64,000 bases of DNA from Nonomuraea spiralis (GCF_014648435.1 NZ_BMRC01000010.1:364749-428748), one strand, 5' to 3'. Shown: positions 7,802 through 16,501, counted from the stretch's first letter. A program made the numbers and translations. Notes: generated by a model not told the origin, from the letters alone.

Positions 7802-10102
7802 TTGAAGCCTTCACGTTTACACGCGGCGCTCGCCGCGTGCGGCACCTCGCTGCTCCTCATCGCCGGAGCCCTGGCCGGTACGGCCACCGCCGCGACCGAC
7901 AACGCCGCCTGCCGCCCGGACGGTCTCTACCAGACCCCCGGCGTGGACGTCCCCTACTGCCTGAACTACGACGAGGACGGCCGCGAGAAGATGGGGGCCG
8001 ACCACCCCCGCCGCATCATCGGCTACTTCACGAGCTGGCGCACCGGCAAGAACGGCCAGCCCGCCTACCTGGCCTCCAACATCCCGTGGGGCAAGGTCAC
8101 CCACATCAACTACGCCTTCGCGCACGTCGACGGCTCCAACAAGATCGCCGTCGACGACACCGCCACCGGGATGGAGTGGCCGGGCGTCGCGGGCGCCGAG
8201 ATGGACCCGGCCTACTCCTACAAGGGCCACTTCAACCTGCTGAACAAGTACAAGAAGCAGAACCCCGGCACCAAGACGCTGGTGTCGGTGGGCGGCTGGG
8301 CCGAGACCGGCGGCTACTTCGACGCCACCGGCAAGCGTGTGGCCTCCGGCGGCTTCTACTCCATGACCACCAACGCCGACGGCTCGGTCAACCAGGCCGG
8401 CATCGGCACGTTCGCCGACTCGGTCGTCGCGTTCGTACGCGCGTACGGGTTCAACGGCGTGGACATCGACTACGAGTACCCGACCTCGATGAAGGACGCC
8501 GGGAACCCGCTCGACTGGACCCTCGCCAACGCCCGCAGGTCGAGCCTCATGAAGGGCTACGCGGCCCTGATGAAGACGCTGCGCCAGAAGCTGGACACCG
8601 CGGCCGCCGCCGACGGCAAGTACTACATGCTGACCGTCGCCGCCCCCGCCTCCGGCTACCTGCTGCGCGGCATGGAGACGTTCCAGGTCACCCAGTACCT
8701 GGACTACGTGAACATCATGTCGTACGACCTGCACGGCGCCTGGAACGAGTTCGTCGGCCCCAACGCCGCCCTGTACGACGACGGCAAGGACGCCGAGCTG
8801 GCCAAGTGGGGCGTCTACACCGCCGCGCAGTACGGCGGCCTCGGCTACCTCAACACCGACTGGGCCTACCACTACTTCCGCGGCGCGATGCCGGCCGGCC
8901 GGATCAACGTCGGCGTGCCGTACTACACACGCGGCTGGAAGAACGTCAACGGCGGCGTGAACGGCCTGTGGGGCACCTCCAACGGCCCGAGCGGAAGCTG
9001 CCCGCAGGGCCTGACCACCTGCGGCGACGGCGCCCGCGGCATCGACAACCTGTGGCACGACGAGGAGAACGGCAAGGAGGTCGGCGCCGGCTCCAACCCC
9101 ATGTGGCACGCCATGAACCTGGCCAAGGGCATCGCCGGCTCCTACGGCCCCGCCTACGGCCTGGACCCGGCGAACGACCCCGAGGACCGGCTGACCGGCG
9201 CCTACACCCGCAACTACAACACCACCCTGACCGCGCCCTGGTTGTGGAACGCCACCAAGAAGGTGTTCCTGTCCACCGAGGACGACCAGTCGCTCGGCGC
9301 CAAGGCCGACTACGTCAAGAACCAGGGCATCGGCGGCGTGATGATCTGGGAGCTGGCCGGCGACTACGCCTGGGACGCGGCCAAGGGCGAGTACTTCATG
9401 GGCCAGACCCTGACGAGCCTGCTCTACGACAAGCTCAGGACGGCGACCCCGTACGGCGCGGCCAAGGCCAAGGCCAAGGTGGCCGTCCCGGCCGAGAAGC
9501 TGGACGTCACGATCGAGGCCACCGGCTTCCCCGCCGGTGACAGCAACTACCCGATCAACCCCAAGCTCGTCATCACCAACAGGACCCAGACCGCCATCCC
9601 GGGCGGCGCGGAGTTCCAGTGGGACTACGCGACCTCGGCGCCGAACAACGCCAAGGACCAGTCGGGCTTCGGCCTGCGGGTGATCAGCAGCGAGCACACC
9701 GGCAACAACATCGGCGGGCTCAAGGGCGACTTCCACCGGGTGTCGGTGAAGCTGCCCACCTGGCAGTCGCTCGCCCCCGGGGCGTCGGTGACCCTCGACT
9801 ACGTCTACTACCTGCCCGTCCCCGGCCAGGCGAACTACACCCTGACCTTCGGCGGCCGGACGTACGGGCTGGCGCAGGACCTGGCGCGCGGCGGCGTCAC
9901 GCCGAGCCCGAGCCCGACGCCGACCGTCACCCCGACCGGCGGCGCCTGCACCGCGCCCGCCTGGAGCGCGACGGCCGTCTACACCGGCGGCCAGCGCGTC
10001 TCGCACAAGGGCCACACGTGGGAGGCCAAGTGGTGGACGCAGGGCCAGGAGCCCGGCACCACCGGCGAGTGGGGCGTCTGGAAGGACGCCGGCGCCTGCT
10101 GA
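7802..10102 (+). CDS. Secreted GH18 chitinase with C-terminal chitin-binding domain
   Basis: A 766-residue exported chitinase. Signal peptide (1-34), a large GH18 barrel with chitinase-insertion segment (about 60-555), a beta-sandwich accessory domain (about 570-700) and, after a Pro/Thr/Ser linker, a CBM5/12 domain carrying WSATAVYTGGQRVSHKG and closing with a cysteine. The catalytic stretch reads FNGVDIDYEYP; the acid/base glutamate (about 225) and the two aspartates before it are present, but the first Asp of the usual DGxDxDxE motif is Asn. I chose TTG 7802 over the in-frame ATG 7781 because GGAGGT lies 5 bases before it and the resulting signal peptide is clean. The promoter and operator resemble those of chitinase 1. 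Confidence 0.95.
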   Translation: MKPSRLHAALAACGTSLLLIAGALAGTATAATDNAACRPDGLYQTPGVDVPYCLNYDEDGREKMGADHPRRIIGYFTSWRTGKNGQPAYLASNIPWGKVTHINYAFAHVDGSNKIAVDDTATGMEWPGVAGAEMDPAYSYKGHFNLLNKYKKQNPGTKTLVSVGGWAETGGYFDATGKRVASGGFYSMTTNADGSVNQAGIGTFADSVVAFVRAYGFNGVDIDYEYPTSMKDAGNPLDWTLANARRSSLMKGYAALMKTLRQKLDTAAAADGKYYMLTVAAPASGYLLRGMETFQVTQYLDYVNIMSYDLHGAWNEFVGPNAALYDDGKDAELAKWGVYTAAQYGGLGYLNTDWAYHYFRGAMPAGRINVGVPYYTRGWKNVNGGVNGLWGTSNGPSGSCPQGLTTCGDGARGIDNLWHDEENGKEVGAGSNPMWHAMNLAKGIAGSYGPAYGLDPANDPEDRLTGAYTRNYNTTLTAPWLWNATKKVFLSTEDDQSLGAKADYVKNQGIGGVMIWELAGDYAWDAAKGEYFMGQTLTSLLYDKLRTATPYGAAKAKAKVAVPAEKLDVTIEATGFPAGDSNYPINPKLVITNRTQTAIPGGAEFQWDYATSAPNNAKDQSGFGLRVISSEHTGNNIGGLKGDFHRVSVKLPTWQSLAPGASVTLDYVYYLPVPGQANYTLTFGGRTYGLAQDLARGGVTPSPSPTPTVTPTGGACTAPAWSATAVYTGGQRVSHKGHTWEAKWWTQGQEPGTTGEWGVWKDAGAC

Positions 10103-10118
10103 CCGGCGCCGCCCGCGG

Positions 10119-10147
10119 GCGGGCGGGACGGCCCGCGTCCCGCCCGC
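10119..10147 (+). terminator. Terminator after chitinase 2
   Basis: GGCGGGACG, loop GCCCG, CGTCCCGCC: a 9-bp perfect stem 19 bases after the stop codon. Confidence 0.75.
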
Positions 10148-10154
10148 TTCGGCG

Positions 10155-10175
10155 AGGTCAGGTACGTACGACCTG
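10155..10175. promoter_or_regulatory. Inverted repeat upstream of the APC permease
   Basis: CAGGT-N7-ACCTG, nested with AGGTC/GACCT, about 140 bp before the permease. A possible operator; symmetry and position are the only evidence. Confidence 0.35.
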
Positions 10176-10309
10176 GGGCAGCCTCTTGCGACGTGACGGT
10201 GGGCTACGGAAGGATCGCCAGATCGAGCCCCACCGGTGTCCGTAATCCCATGCGTATACCGACGGCCCGCACCCCCCAGCGTTCACGCATGACGACATGA
10301 GAGGCTGTC

Positions 10310-11707
10310 GTGCTACCACAGGAGAACATCGAGCAGTTCGGCTACCGACAGGAATTACGCCGTGGGGTCGGGCTCACCGATCTCGTGTTCTACGGCCTGA
10401 TCTTCATGGTGCCGATCGCGCCCTTCGCGATTTTCGGTCCGGTCTACTCGGCGTCGGGCGGCATGCCGGTCCTGGCGTACCTGGTGGGCATGGTCGCGAT
10501 GTTGTTCACCGCCGCGTCGTACACGCAGATGCTCAAGGCCTTCCCGCTGTCGGGCTCGGTCTACAACTACGCGGGCCGCGGCATCGCCCCGCCTGTCGGC
10601 TTCATGACCGGGTGGGCGATCCTGCTCGACTACCTCCTCGTGCCGAGCCTGCTCTACCTCGTCGCCTCGGTCGCCATGCACAACACCGTGCCGCAGGTGC
10701 CCGTATGGGTCTGGATGATCATCTTCGTGGCGGTCAACACGCTGATCAACCTGCGCGGCATCCGGATGACGATGTCCCTCACCAAGGTGCTGATCACCTG
10801 TGAGCTGGTCGTGCTCGGCCTGTTCGTGCTGGCCGGGGTCTGGGCGCTGCTCCAGGGCAGGGGGCACGGGTTCAGCCTCTCTCCGCTGTTCAACCCGGAC
10901 ACCTTCTCCTGGCCGGTGATCTTCGCCGCGGTCTCCGTCGCGGTGCTGTCCTTCCTGGGCTTCGACGGCATCAGCATGCTCGTCGAGGAGTCGTCCGGCG
11001 GCTCGGCCCAGGTGGGCAAGGCCATGCGGCTCGCGCTGCTCCTGGCCGGCCTGCTGTTCATCGTCCAGGTCTGGGTCGCGGCCCTGGTCGTGCCGGACCC
11101 GGCGGGCGTGCTGGCCAACGGCTCCGAGACCGCCTTCTACGACGCCGCCGCCGCGGCCGGCGGCGAGTGGCTGCGGCACATCACCTCGACCGCCACCGCG
11201 ATCTCCTGGGGTCTGGCCGACACGCTGGTCGCCCAGGTCGCCGTCTCCCGCCTGCTGTACGCGATGGCCCGCGACCGGCAACTGCCCTCCTTCCTCGCCA
11301 AGGTGTCGGTCAAGCACTCCGTGCCGGCCAACGCCATCCTGCTCGTCTCGGCCCTGTCCATCGGCCTCGGCGTGTGGATGGCCAACCGCGAGGACGGCAT
11401 CGGCCTGCTGGGCAGCCTGGTCAACATGGGCGGCCTGATCGCGTTCGTCATCCTGCACCTGTCGGTGATCGTGCACTACACCGTCCGCGGGCGCTCCACC
11501 GACATCTGGTCGCACCTGCTGGCGCCGCTGATCGGCATGGCGATCCTGATCTTCGTGATCATCAACGCCAACATCATGGCGCAGCGGGTGGGCCTGATCT
11601 GGCTGGGCATCGGCGCCGTCGTCCTCGGCATCCTGTACGCACTCGGCCGCCGGCCCGTGCTGGGCGGCGAGCCTGCGGCCGACGTGACAGTCAGCCGAGC
11701 GACGTGA
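10310..11707 (+). CDS. APC-superfamily amino acid/amine permease
   Basis: A 465-residue integral membrane transporter with about 12 hydrophobic segments. The first helix region (GLTDLVFYGLIFMVPIAPFA) and the central SFLGFDGISMLVEES are characteristic of amino acid-polyamine-organocation permeases, nearest in style to putrescine/amine importers. Substrate cannot be assigned from sequence. The start is GTG 10310, preceded by GAGAGG. Its last codon overlaps the GTG start of the GPP34-like gene in a GTGA junction, so the two are co-transcribed and probably translationally coupled. Confidence 0.9.
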   Translation: MLPQENIEQFGYRQELRRGVGLTDLVFYGLIFMVPIAPFAIFGPVYSASGGMPVLAYLVGMVAMLFTAASYTQMLKAFPLSGSVYNYAGRGIAPPVGFMTGWAILLDYLLVPSLLYLVASVAMHNTVPQVPVWVWMIIFVAVNTLINLRGIRMTMSLTKVLITCELVVLGLFVLAGVWALLQGRGHGFSLSPLFNPDTFSWPVIFAAVSVAVLSFLGFDGISMLVEESSGGSAQVGKAMRLALLLAGLLFIVQVWVAALVVPDPAGVLANGSETAFYDAAAAAGGEWLRHITSTATAISWGLADTLVAQVAVSRLLYAMARDRQLPSFLAKVSVKHSVPANAILLVSALSIGLGVWMANREDGIGLLGSLVNMGGLIAFVILHLSVIVHYTVRGRSTDIWSHLLAPLIGMAILIFVIINANIMAQRVGLIWLGIGAVVLGILYALGRRPVLGGEPAADVTVSRAT

Positions 11708-12342
11708 CCCGGGCGCCACTGCATCACGAGCTGTTCCTCATCGGCCACGACCAGACCGGCAAGCCCCTGGTGCACCAGCACTCGATGGCGCTCGGGCTGG
11801 CCGGGGCCGTGCTGCTCGACCTGGCCCTGAGCGAGCGCGTCACGGTCGGGCAGGGTGGGATCTCCGTCGCCGATCCCACCCCGGTCGGCGACCCGGTCGT
11901 CGACTCCCTCGTGCCGATGCTGGCCCGCGACCGGGCCAAGCGGGACGCCAAGTTCTGGATCAAGAAGCTGGCCGAGGACGCCTACGACCGCACCCGCCAG
12001 AGCCTGGTCGCCTCGAACGTGCTCGTCATGGTGACCAGGCGGCGCATGGGCATGCTGCCGTACACGCGCTACCAGCTCGCCGACATCGCCTCGGTCGTGC
12101 GCGCCTCGGCCGGGGTGCGCTCGGCGGTGGAGGGGTGGAAGCAGCCCGACGGGCGCGGCGCGGCGCTGTGCGGGCTGGTGGGGGCGCTGCGGCTGGAGGC
12201 CGAGCTCTACCTCGACCAGCCCTCGGCCCGGCTCATCGAACGCCTCCGCGAGATCGCGGTCACCCACTCCCCCGTCGTCAAGGACGTCGTGAAGCTGATC
12301 GACGACATGCTCGGCGAGGCCGCGGTCGCGGTCTTCCGCTGA
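11704..12342 (+). CDS. GPP34 (Golgi phosphoprotein 3-like) family protein
   Basis: A 212-residue soluble protein of the GOLPH3/GPP34 family, common and multicopy in actinobacteria. The eukaryotic relatives bind phosphatidylinositol-4-phosphate at membranes; the bacterial role is not established. The family opening (HHELFLIGHDQTGKP) and SMALGLAGAVLLDLALSERV are clear, followed by an all-helical body. The start is GTG 11704, within the stop of the upstream permease. The pairing suggests work at the membrane with the permease, but that is inference. Tandem 17-bp repeats follow the gene. Confidence 0.85.
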   Translation: MTRAPLHHELFLIGHDQTGKPLVHQHSMALGLAGAVLLDLALSERVTVGQGGISVADPTPVGDPVVDSLVPMLARDRAKRDAKFWIKKLAEDAYDRTRQSLVASNVLVMVTRRRMGMLPYTRYQLADIASVVRASAGVRSAVEGWKQPDGRGAALCGLVGALRLEAELYLDQPSARLIERLREIAVTHSPVVKDVVKLIDDMLGEAAVAVFR

Positions 12343-12386
12343 CCCCAGCCCGCCGGCCCGCACACCGGCGAGGCCGCGTCATCGGC

Positions 12387-12454
12387 GGGTCCGCGTTACT
12401 GGTGGGTCCGCGCTATCGGCGGGTCCGCGTTACCAGCGGGTCCGCGTTCAGGCG
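12387..12454. repeat. 17-bp tandem repeat, four copies
   Basis: GGGTCCGCG begins at 12387, 12404, 12421 and 12438; the rest of each 17-bp unit varies (TTACTGGT, CTATCGGC, TTACCAGC, TTCAGGCG). It fills the gap between two convergent genes and runs into the stop of the small helical-protein gene. Confidence 0.75.
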
Positions 12455-12789
12455 AACAGCTCGCGGATCTGGCCGACGACCTCCACGATCACCGACACCT
12501 CGGCCGCCCGTGCCGACAGCCGCTTCAGCGCGTCCATGACCCGGGAACGGTCGGGATCGGCCTGCTCGATCTCCTGCCGCACGTCGGCGACGTCCCGGCG
12601 GGCGCGTGCCGGCTCGGTCACGTCCGACTCGTGCTCGGCGAGCAGGCGTTCCAGCCGGTCGAGGAGCCGGGCCGCCTCGCCGGGGGACGTGCCGCCCAGG
12701 TTGTTGACCGTGGCGCGGGAGTGGGGCCCCACCGCGATCGGGCCGCTGACCTCGCCGCCGCTGATGTGCACGCCGTACCGGCTGTCCAT
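12448..12789 (-). CDS. Small helical protein with N-terminal VSGP motif (DUF5955-like)
   Basis: A 113-residue protein with two parts. Residues 10-32 read SGGEVSGPIAVG then ATVNNLG, a Gly-rich two-strand motif. The remainder (about 35-113) is a charged helical hairpin (LLDRLERLLAEHE, then DVADVRQEIEQ and ending VVGQIRELF) resembling the DUF5955-type domain of actinobacteria. The same motif ends the 592-residue protein encoded just upstream. I prefer the ATG at 12789, which has GAGGAG 7 bases before it; a GTG at 12810 overlaps the upstream stop (GTGA) and would add seven residues. The two genes form one operon. The matched motifs suggest the two proteins associate through them; function is otherwise unknown. 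Confidence 0.75.
   Translation of the reverse strand: MDSRYGVHISGGEVSGPIAVGPHSRATVNNLGGTSPGEAARLLDRLERLLAEHESDVTEPARARRDVADVRQEIEQADPDRSRVMDALKRLSARAAEVSVIVEVVGQIRELFA
12694..12762 (-). other. Shared VSGP...ATVNNLG motif, N-terminal copy
   Basis: Encodes residues 10-32 of the small helical protein. Pattern SGG-x-VSGPIAVG-x4-ATVNNLG. The DNA string CCCAGGTTGTTGACCGT (12695-12711, plus strand) recurs unchanged at 12823-12839 in the neighbouring gene. Confidence 0.7.
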
Positions 12790-12806
12790 GGGGGTCTCCT
12801 CGTTCG

Positions 12807-14585
12807 TCACGTGCCTTGCCTTCCCAGGTTGTTGACCGTCGCCGACGCCTGCTGCCCGAACGCCACCGGGCCGCTGACCGTGGCGCCGCCGCTCACGGAC
12901 AGCGTGTTCATGGTCACGCTCGCCGCCTGCAACCGGTACGCGCCGGTCTCCACGCCCCGGTCCTCCAGGAAGTCGAGGACCGCCTCGGTGAGCCGCTGCT
13001 CGATCATCCGCACGTACTTGGAGACGTCGAGCACCTGGATGTGGGTCTGCAGGTCGTCGCTCGCGCCCAGCTCCCGGACGCTGAAGCGGGCGCCGTAGGG
13101 ATAGACGATGTGCTTGCGCGGGTCGGGGACCAGCATGTTCTGGCGGACGGCCTGCATGCCCGCGCGCGCCAGGCGGGCCGGCGCGGCCAGCACGTCGCGC
13201 AGCAGCCGCAGCTTCAGCGACCTGACCGCCTCCCAGGCGATCCGGCCGCCGGTCATCGTGGGCAGCCGGTCCACCACGTGGTACGGGCCGAGTGCGGGCG
13301 GGAGCACGGTGACCACGAACTGGGTGTAGAGCATCCGGCCCTCGACGGCCAGGTAGATGAAGGCGGAGGTCAGCGCCTCCTGGTCCTCGGCGGGCGCGAC
13401 GAGCTCGCCGTTGCGGTCGCGGATCTCCTGGCCCGCGTTGTTGATCGTGACCCGCTGGTAGTAGCGCACGCCGCCCTGGGGATGGCGGGCGATGGCCTCG
13501 ATCTCCTCCTGCGTGGCGTGGGACCTGGGCAGGCCGTTCTTGCCGATCAGCGGGTGGGGCACCTGGACGCCGCCCTGGTGCCAGTCGGCCACGGTGAAGA
13601 CGCCCCTGGTGACGACGTGGTCGCCGATGTCGAGGCGCTGGATGCCCTCGTTCGGGCGCAGCACGCGGTCGCGCATGTCCTTGAGCCGCTCGCGGACGAA
13701 GGCGTGCAGCTCGACGGGGTCGACGTCGACCGGGTCATCCTGGCGGCGCGGCGGGCCCTCGCGGCCGCGTACGCGGTCGAGCTCGACGGCGATCGACCAG
13801 CTCCGGACGATGGAACCGGCGCCCATGAAGGCGTCCTCGTTGGCGTACATGGTGACGTTGCCCCACTGGGCGCTGCGCACGTAGTCGACGCGGTGGGCCG
13901 TCTTGGGGTTGGCCGCCCTGGTGACCGGCTCGGGCGCGCCCGGCCGCAGCGTGCCGGCCAGCGTCATGTACGTCGCGATCCGGTAGACCAGCGCCACCCC
14001 CAGCGTGATGAAGGGCACGAACATCGCCAGCGCCAGCGCGCCCAGGCCCAGACTCAGGATCTCGGCGGGGCCGTAGGAGGGGCTGTCGTCGAAGAACGAG
14101 GGGCCGGACAGCGCGGTGGCCCACATGGCCCACAGCCCGCTGGAGAGCAGCGCGAGCAGCAGGAAGAGGGCCATGTTCCCGGCCCAGAACCAGATCAGGG
14201 CGCGCAGCGCCATCGATCCGCGCCGGACCTGCGCGGAGGTCAGCAACACGAGCGGGACGAGCATCGCCACCCACGCGATCGTGCTCAGCGGGGAGACCAT
14301 GAACCCGATGAGGAAGAACACGGTGATGAGCGCGTCGCGGACGACGAGCATCGAGCGCGAACGCCGGCAGTGGTGGACGACCGGGACCAGGTCGAAGCCG
14401 CCGTAGGACGGAGGGACCGCGCGGTAGGGATCGAACATCAGCTCCGCCAGGACGCGGTCGCGGAACCCGCTGTCCAGGTAGGCGGCGGCGCTGAGGTAGC
14501 GCGTGACGTTGCTCATGCGCGGGACGCCCGTGCCGGCCGCCGTGTCACGCGTCGAGCCGGCGGCGCCGGGGCTGTCGACGGCCAT
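12807..14585 (-). CDS. Large membrane protein of unknown function with C-terminal VSGP motif
   Basis: A 592-residue protein I cannot assign to a named family. Residues 1-70 are cytoplasmic-looking, residues about 75-200 hold four or five hydrophobic segments (ALITVFFLIGFMVSPLSTI; ALIWFWAGNMALFLLLALLS; a third around LGALALAMFVPFITLGVALV), and residues 215-560 form a soluble mixed alpha/beta region. The last 28 residues contain SGGATVSGPVAFG then ATVNNLG, matching the N-terminus of the next gene's product. The ATG at 14585 has AAGGAGG 7 bases upstream. The architecture, a membrane body ending in a short Gly/Asn motif mirrored in a small co-encoded partner, recalls amyloid-signalling receptor/effector pairs. 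That comparison is inference. Confidence 0.75.
   Translation of the reverse strand: MAVDSPGAAGSTRDTAAGTGVPRMSNVTRYLSAAAYLDSGFRDRVLAELMFDPYRAVPPSYGGFDLVPVVHHCRRSRSMLVVRDALITVFFLIGFMVSPLSTIAWVAMLVPLVLLTSAQVRRGSMALRALIWFWAGNMALFLLLALLSSGLWAMWATALSGPSFFDDSPSYGPAEILSLGLGALALAMFVPFITLGVALVYRIATYMTLAGTLRPGAPEPVTRAANPKTAHRVDYVRSAQWGNVTMYANEDAFMGAGSIVRSWSIAVELDRVRGREGPPRRQDDPVDVDPVELHAFVRERLKDMRDRVLRPNEGIQRLDIGDHVVTRGVFTVADWHQGGVQVPHPLIGKNGLPRSHATQEEIEAIARHPQGGVRYYQRVTINNAGQEIRDRNGELVAPAEDQEALTSAFIYLAVEGRMLYTQFVVTVLPPALGPYHVVDRLPTMTGGRIAWEAVRSLKLRLLRDVLAAPARLARAGMQAVRQNMLVPDPRKHIVYPYGARFSVRELGASDDLQTHIQVLDVSKYVRMIEQRLTEAVLDFLEDRGVETGAYRLQAASVTMNTLSVSGGATVSGPVAFGQQASATVNNLGRQGT
12822..12893 (-). other. 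Shared VSGP...ATVNNLG motif, C-terminal copy
   Basis: Encodes residues 565-588 of the 592-residue membrane protein. Pattern SGG-xx-VSGPVAFG-x4-ATVNNLG, differing from the partner's copy by one inserted residue and a few conservative changes. Confidence 0.7.
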
Positions 14586-14743
14586 GACCCTCCTTCGTCG
14601 GTGATTGCGCGGCCGAGCTTATGAGGGGCGAGTGCGTGAGGGGGATGGTTGTTATCAAATAGTCTCGTTGACCGGAACTGAAGCTCTGCACAAAGCTTAA
14701 TAATCGAAATTCATCCCTTTACGGAGCATTACGGGAGGGTGTA

Positions 14744-15838
14744 TTGGTCCACCATTCAGGGGCGGGCGGCCGATGCCGGCGATGCGGCAGCGACCCCGGC
14801 ACCCTCCCCCAATGCCCCCGCTGCGGCGCCCCCACCCCCAGCACCGCTCCCCCACCCCCCGTTCCCCCGCCCCCCACGGACGCCAACCCCTCGGACACGG
14901 CCCCCAAGGGCACAGGCCCCGCAGGCGCCGAGGGCCCGTCCGGCGGAAGCCCGTCCGGCGGGTCCCCCGTCCCCGGCAGGCCGTACGGCGAGGGGGCGTC
15001 CTTTGGTGGGGGGATGGAAGGTGTGCGGGGGTTCGGGGGTGGGGGGTCGCGGGCGAGTGTGGGGAGTGATGGGCTGCCGCCTCCGCCTGAGCGGTTGCGG
15101 GGTCCGGCGTGGCGGCGTCCGGTGGTGCTGGTCAGCGTGGCGGCGGCCTGCGCCACAACGGCCGTGGTGTGGTGGCTGGCCGGGAGCCGTCCGTCCGCCA
15201 CCGCCGTGGCGGGCGAGGGCGGGACGCCGGCGGCCGTACAGTCGCAGGCGTCGGACCCGGCGGTGGGCGACCCGGCGGCGACCGGGGACCCGGCACCCAC
15301 GGGGGACGCCGTTCCCAGCGAGGACGCGACCGGGGACGCGACCCCGAGCGGCGAGGCGACCCCCACCGGGGAGCCGACGGCGGGCGGGGACGGGGTGGCG
15401 GCCCAGCAGGCCGGGCAGGTGGAAAGCCTGCTGTCCAGCAGCAGCTCGACCCGTTCCAGCCTCTCGACGGCGATCGCCGACGCGACCAGGTGCCGGCGGA
15501 ACGCCGTGGACACGATCGAGGACATCACCGCGAGCCGCCGCGACCAGCTCGCCGCCGCCCGGACCCTGGAGCTGGCGGCCCTCCCCGACGGCGCGGCGCT
15601 GAAGCAGACGCTCATCACCGCGCTCGACGCCTCCTACGACGCCGACACCGCGTTCCTGTCCTGGGCCCGCCGCCATCTCGCGGGCGGCTGTACGGGCCCG
15701 GTCTCCGGCGACCGGGATTATCGGCGCGGACTCAGCAGATCGGAGGCCGCGCAGACGGCGAAAGCACAGTTCGCGCAATCCTGGCAGTCGATAGCAGAGG
15801 CCTACGACCTGACAATTTGGAAAGCTCACCAGATTTAG
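14744..15838 (+). CDS. Zinc-ribbon single-pass membrane protein
   Basis: A 364-residue protein of no named family. Residues about 10-28 hold two C-x-x-C pairs (CRRCG and CPRCG), a small zinc ribbon. A long Pro/Gly-rich linker follows, then one transmembrane helix (about 125-147, VVLVSVAAACATTAVVWWLAG), an extracytoplasmic low-complexity stretch built from repeated GD/PT/SGEAT units, and a C-terminal helical domain with paired cysteines (RCRRNAVD; GGCTGP). The start is TTG 14744 with GGGAGG 6 bases upstream. It is divergent from the 592-residue membrane protein, separated by an AT-richer gap (14640-14720). Such zinc-ribbon membrane proteins often sense or scaffold at the envelope; the role here is unknown. 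Confidence 0.75.
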   Translation: MVHHSGAGGRCRRCGSDPGTLPQCPRCGAPTPSTAPPPPVPPPPTDANPSDTAPKGTGPAGAEGPSGGSPSGGSPVPGRPYGEGASFGGGMEGVRGFGGGGSRASVGSDGLPPPPERLRGPAWRRPVVLVSVAAACATTAVVWWLAGSRPSATAVAGEGGTPAAVQSQASDPAVGDPAATGDPAPTGDAVPSEDATGDATPSGEATPTGEPTAGGDGVAAQQAGQVESLLSSSSSTRSSLSTAIADATRCRRNAVDTIEDITASRRDQLAAARTLELAALPDGAALKQTLITALDASYDADTAFLSWARRHLAGGCTGPVSGDRDYRRGLSRSEAAQTAKAQFAQSWQSIAEAYDLTIWKAHQI

Positions 15839-15938
15839 CCATATTCACCCATAATTCAGTCACATGCCGTCGATTTTCGGCGTCCGATCAATGGCTCGTT
15901 CCACTCGTTCCATCAGCCACATGCGAAGGAGTACTGCG

Positions 15939-16501
15939 ATGTTCCTGCCACGCCCCCTGATCCGGCTGGCCGTGGGAGCGGCGGCCGGATACCTGCTCGC
16001 CGTACGCCCCTGGCACCTGCGCTGGGGCGCGACCGACAGCGAGGTGCACGAGGACCTGGCCGGGTGACGACATCGTGCCGCTCCCCCAGCTCCAGGCCAC
16101 CCGCGCCGCCCGCCGCCGTCTGGCCCTGGGTGGTGTGGCTCACCGGCCATCCGCGCCCCGGCGCGCGCCCCGGAACCGCCGATCCCACGCCCCCCGACCT
16201 CGCGCAACCCCCGCGCGACCTCAAGGCCGGTGACGTCATGGACGGCGGCGGGTACGTCGTCGAACGGGTCGGGGCCCCGTACAGCCTGGTGCTGGCCGAC
16301 CGCGGCACCGACGCCACCACGAGTTGTTCCGTCGTGCTCCGCGACACCGGCGGCGGCACCCGGCTGATCCTCCGGACGCGTACGCGCGGCGAGCCCACCG
16401 TACGCGGCGCCGCCCACGTCGCGATGATGGACGTGGGCGACTTCGTCGCGATGCGCAGGCAGCTCCTCACCATCAAGGCCAGGGCCGAGTCCGCGGGCTG
16501 A
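15939..16501 (+). pseudogene. SRPBCC-family membrane protein, frameshifted and internally deleted
   Basis: The first reading frame starts at ATG 15939 (AAGGAG 10 bases upstream) and gives MFLPRPLIRLAVGAAAGYLL then RPWHLRWGATDSEVHEDLAG, the usual start of an actinobacterial SRPBCC protein, but stops at 16065-16067. In intact relatives the text continues with DDIVP.P.LQATRA, which is readable here in a shifted frame. PPAAVWPWVV and the C-terminal part (LKAGDVMDGGGYVVERV, then FVAMRRQLLTIKARAE) follow in the frame opened at GTG 16064. The central part of the fold is missing. The GTGA junction could allow two short coupled proteins, but decay by frameshift and deletion explains the pieces better. 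Confidence 0.7.

Noticed and set aside
7817..10015. 732-codon minus-strand frame opposite chitinase 2
   Set aside because: No domains or ribosome site; mirror of a certain gene.
14640..14740. AT-rich gap as a possible replication or attachment site
   Set aside because: Only a normal intergenic region for two divergent genes; no repeats, tRNA end or integrase nearby.
16064..16501. Independent functional gene for the second SRPBCC piece
   Set aside because: Its first residues are out-of-frame text and the fold lacks its central strands; better read as part of a pseudogene.
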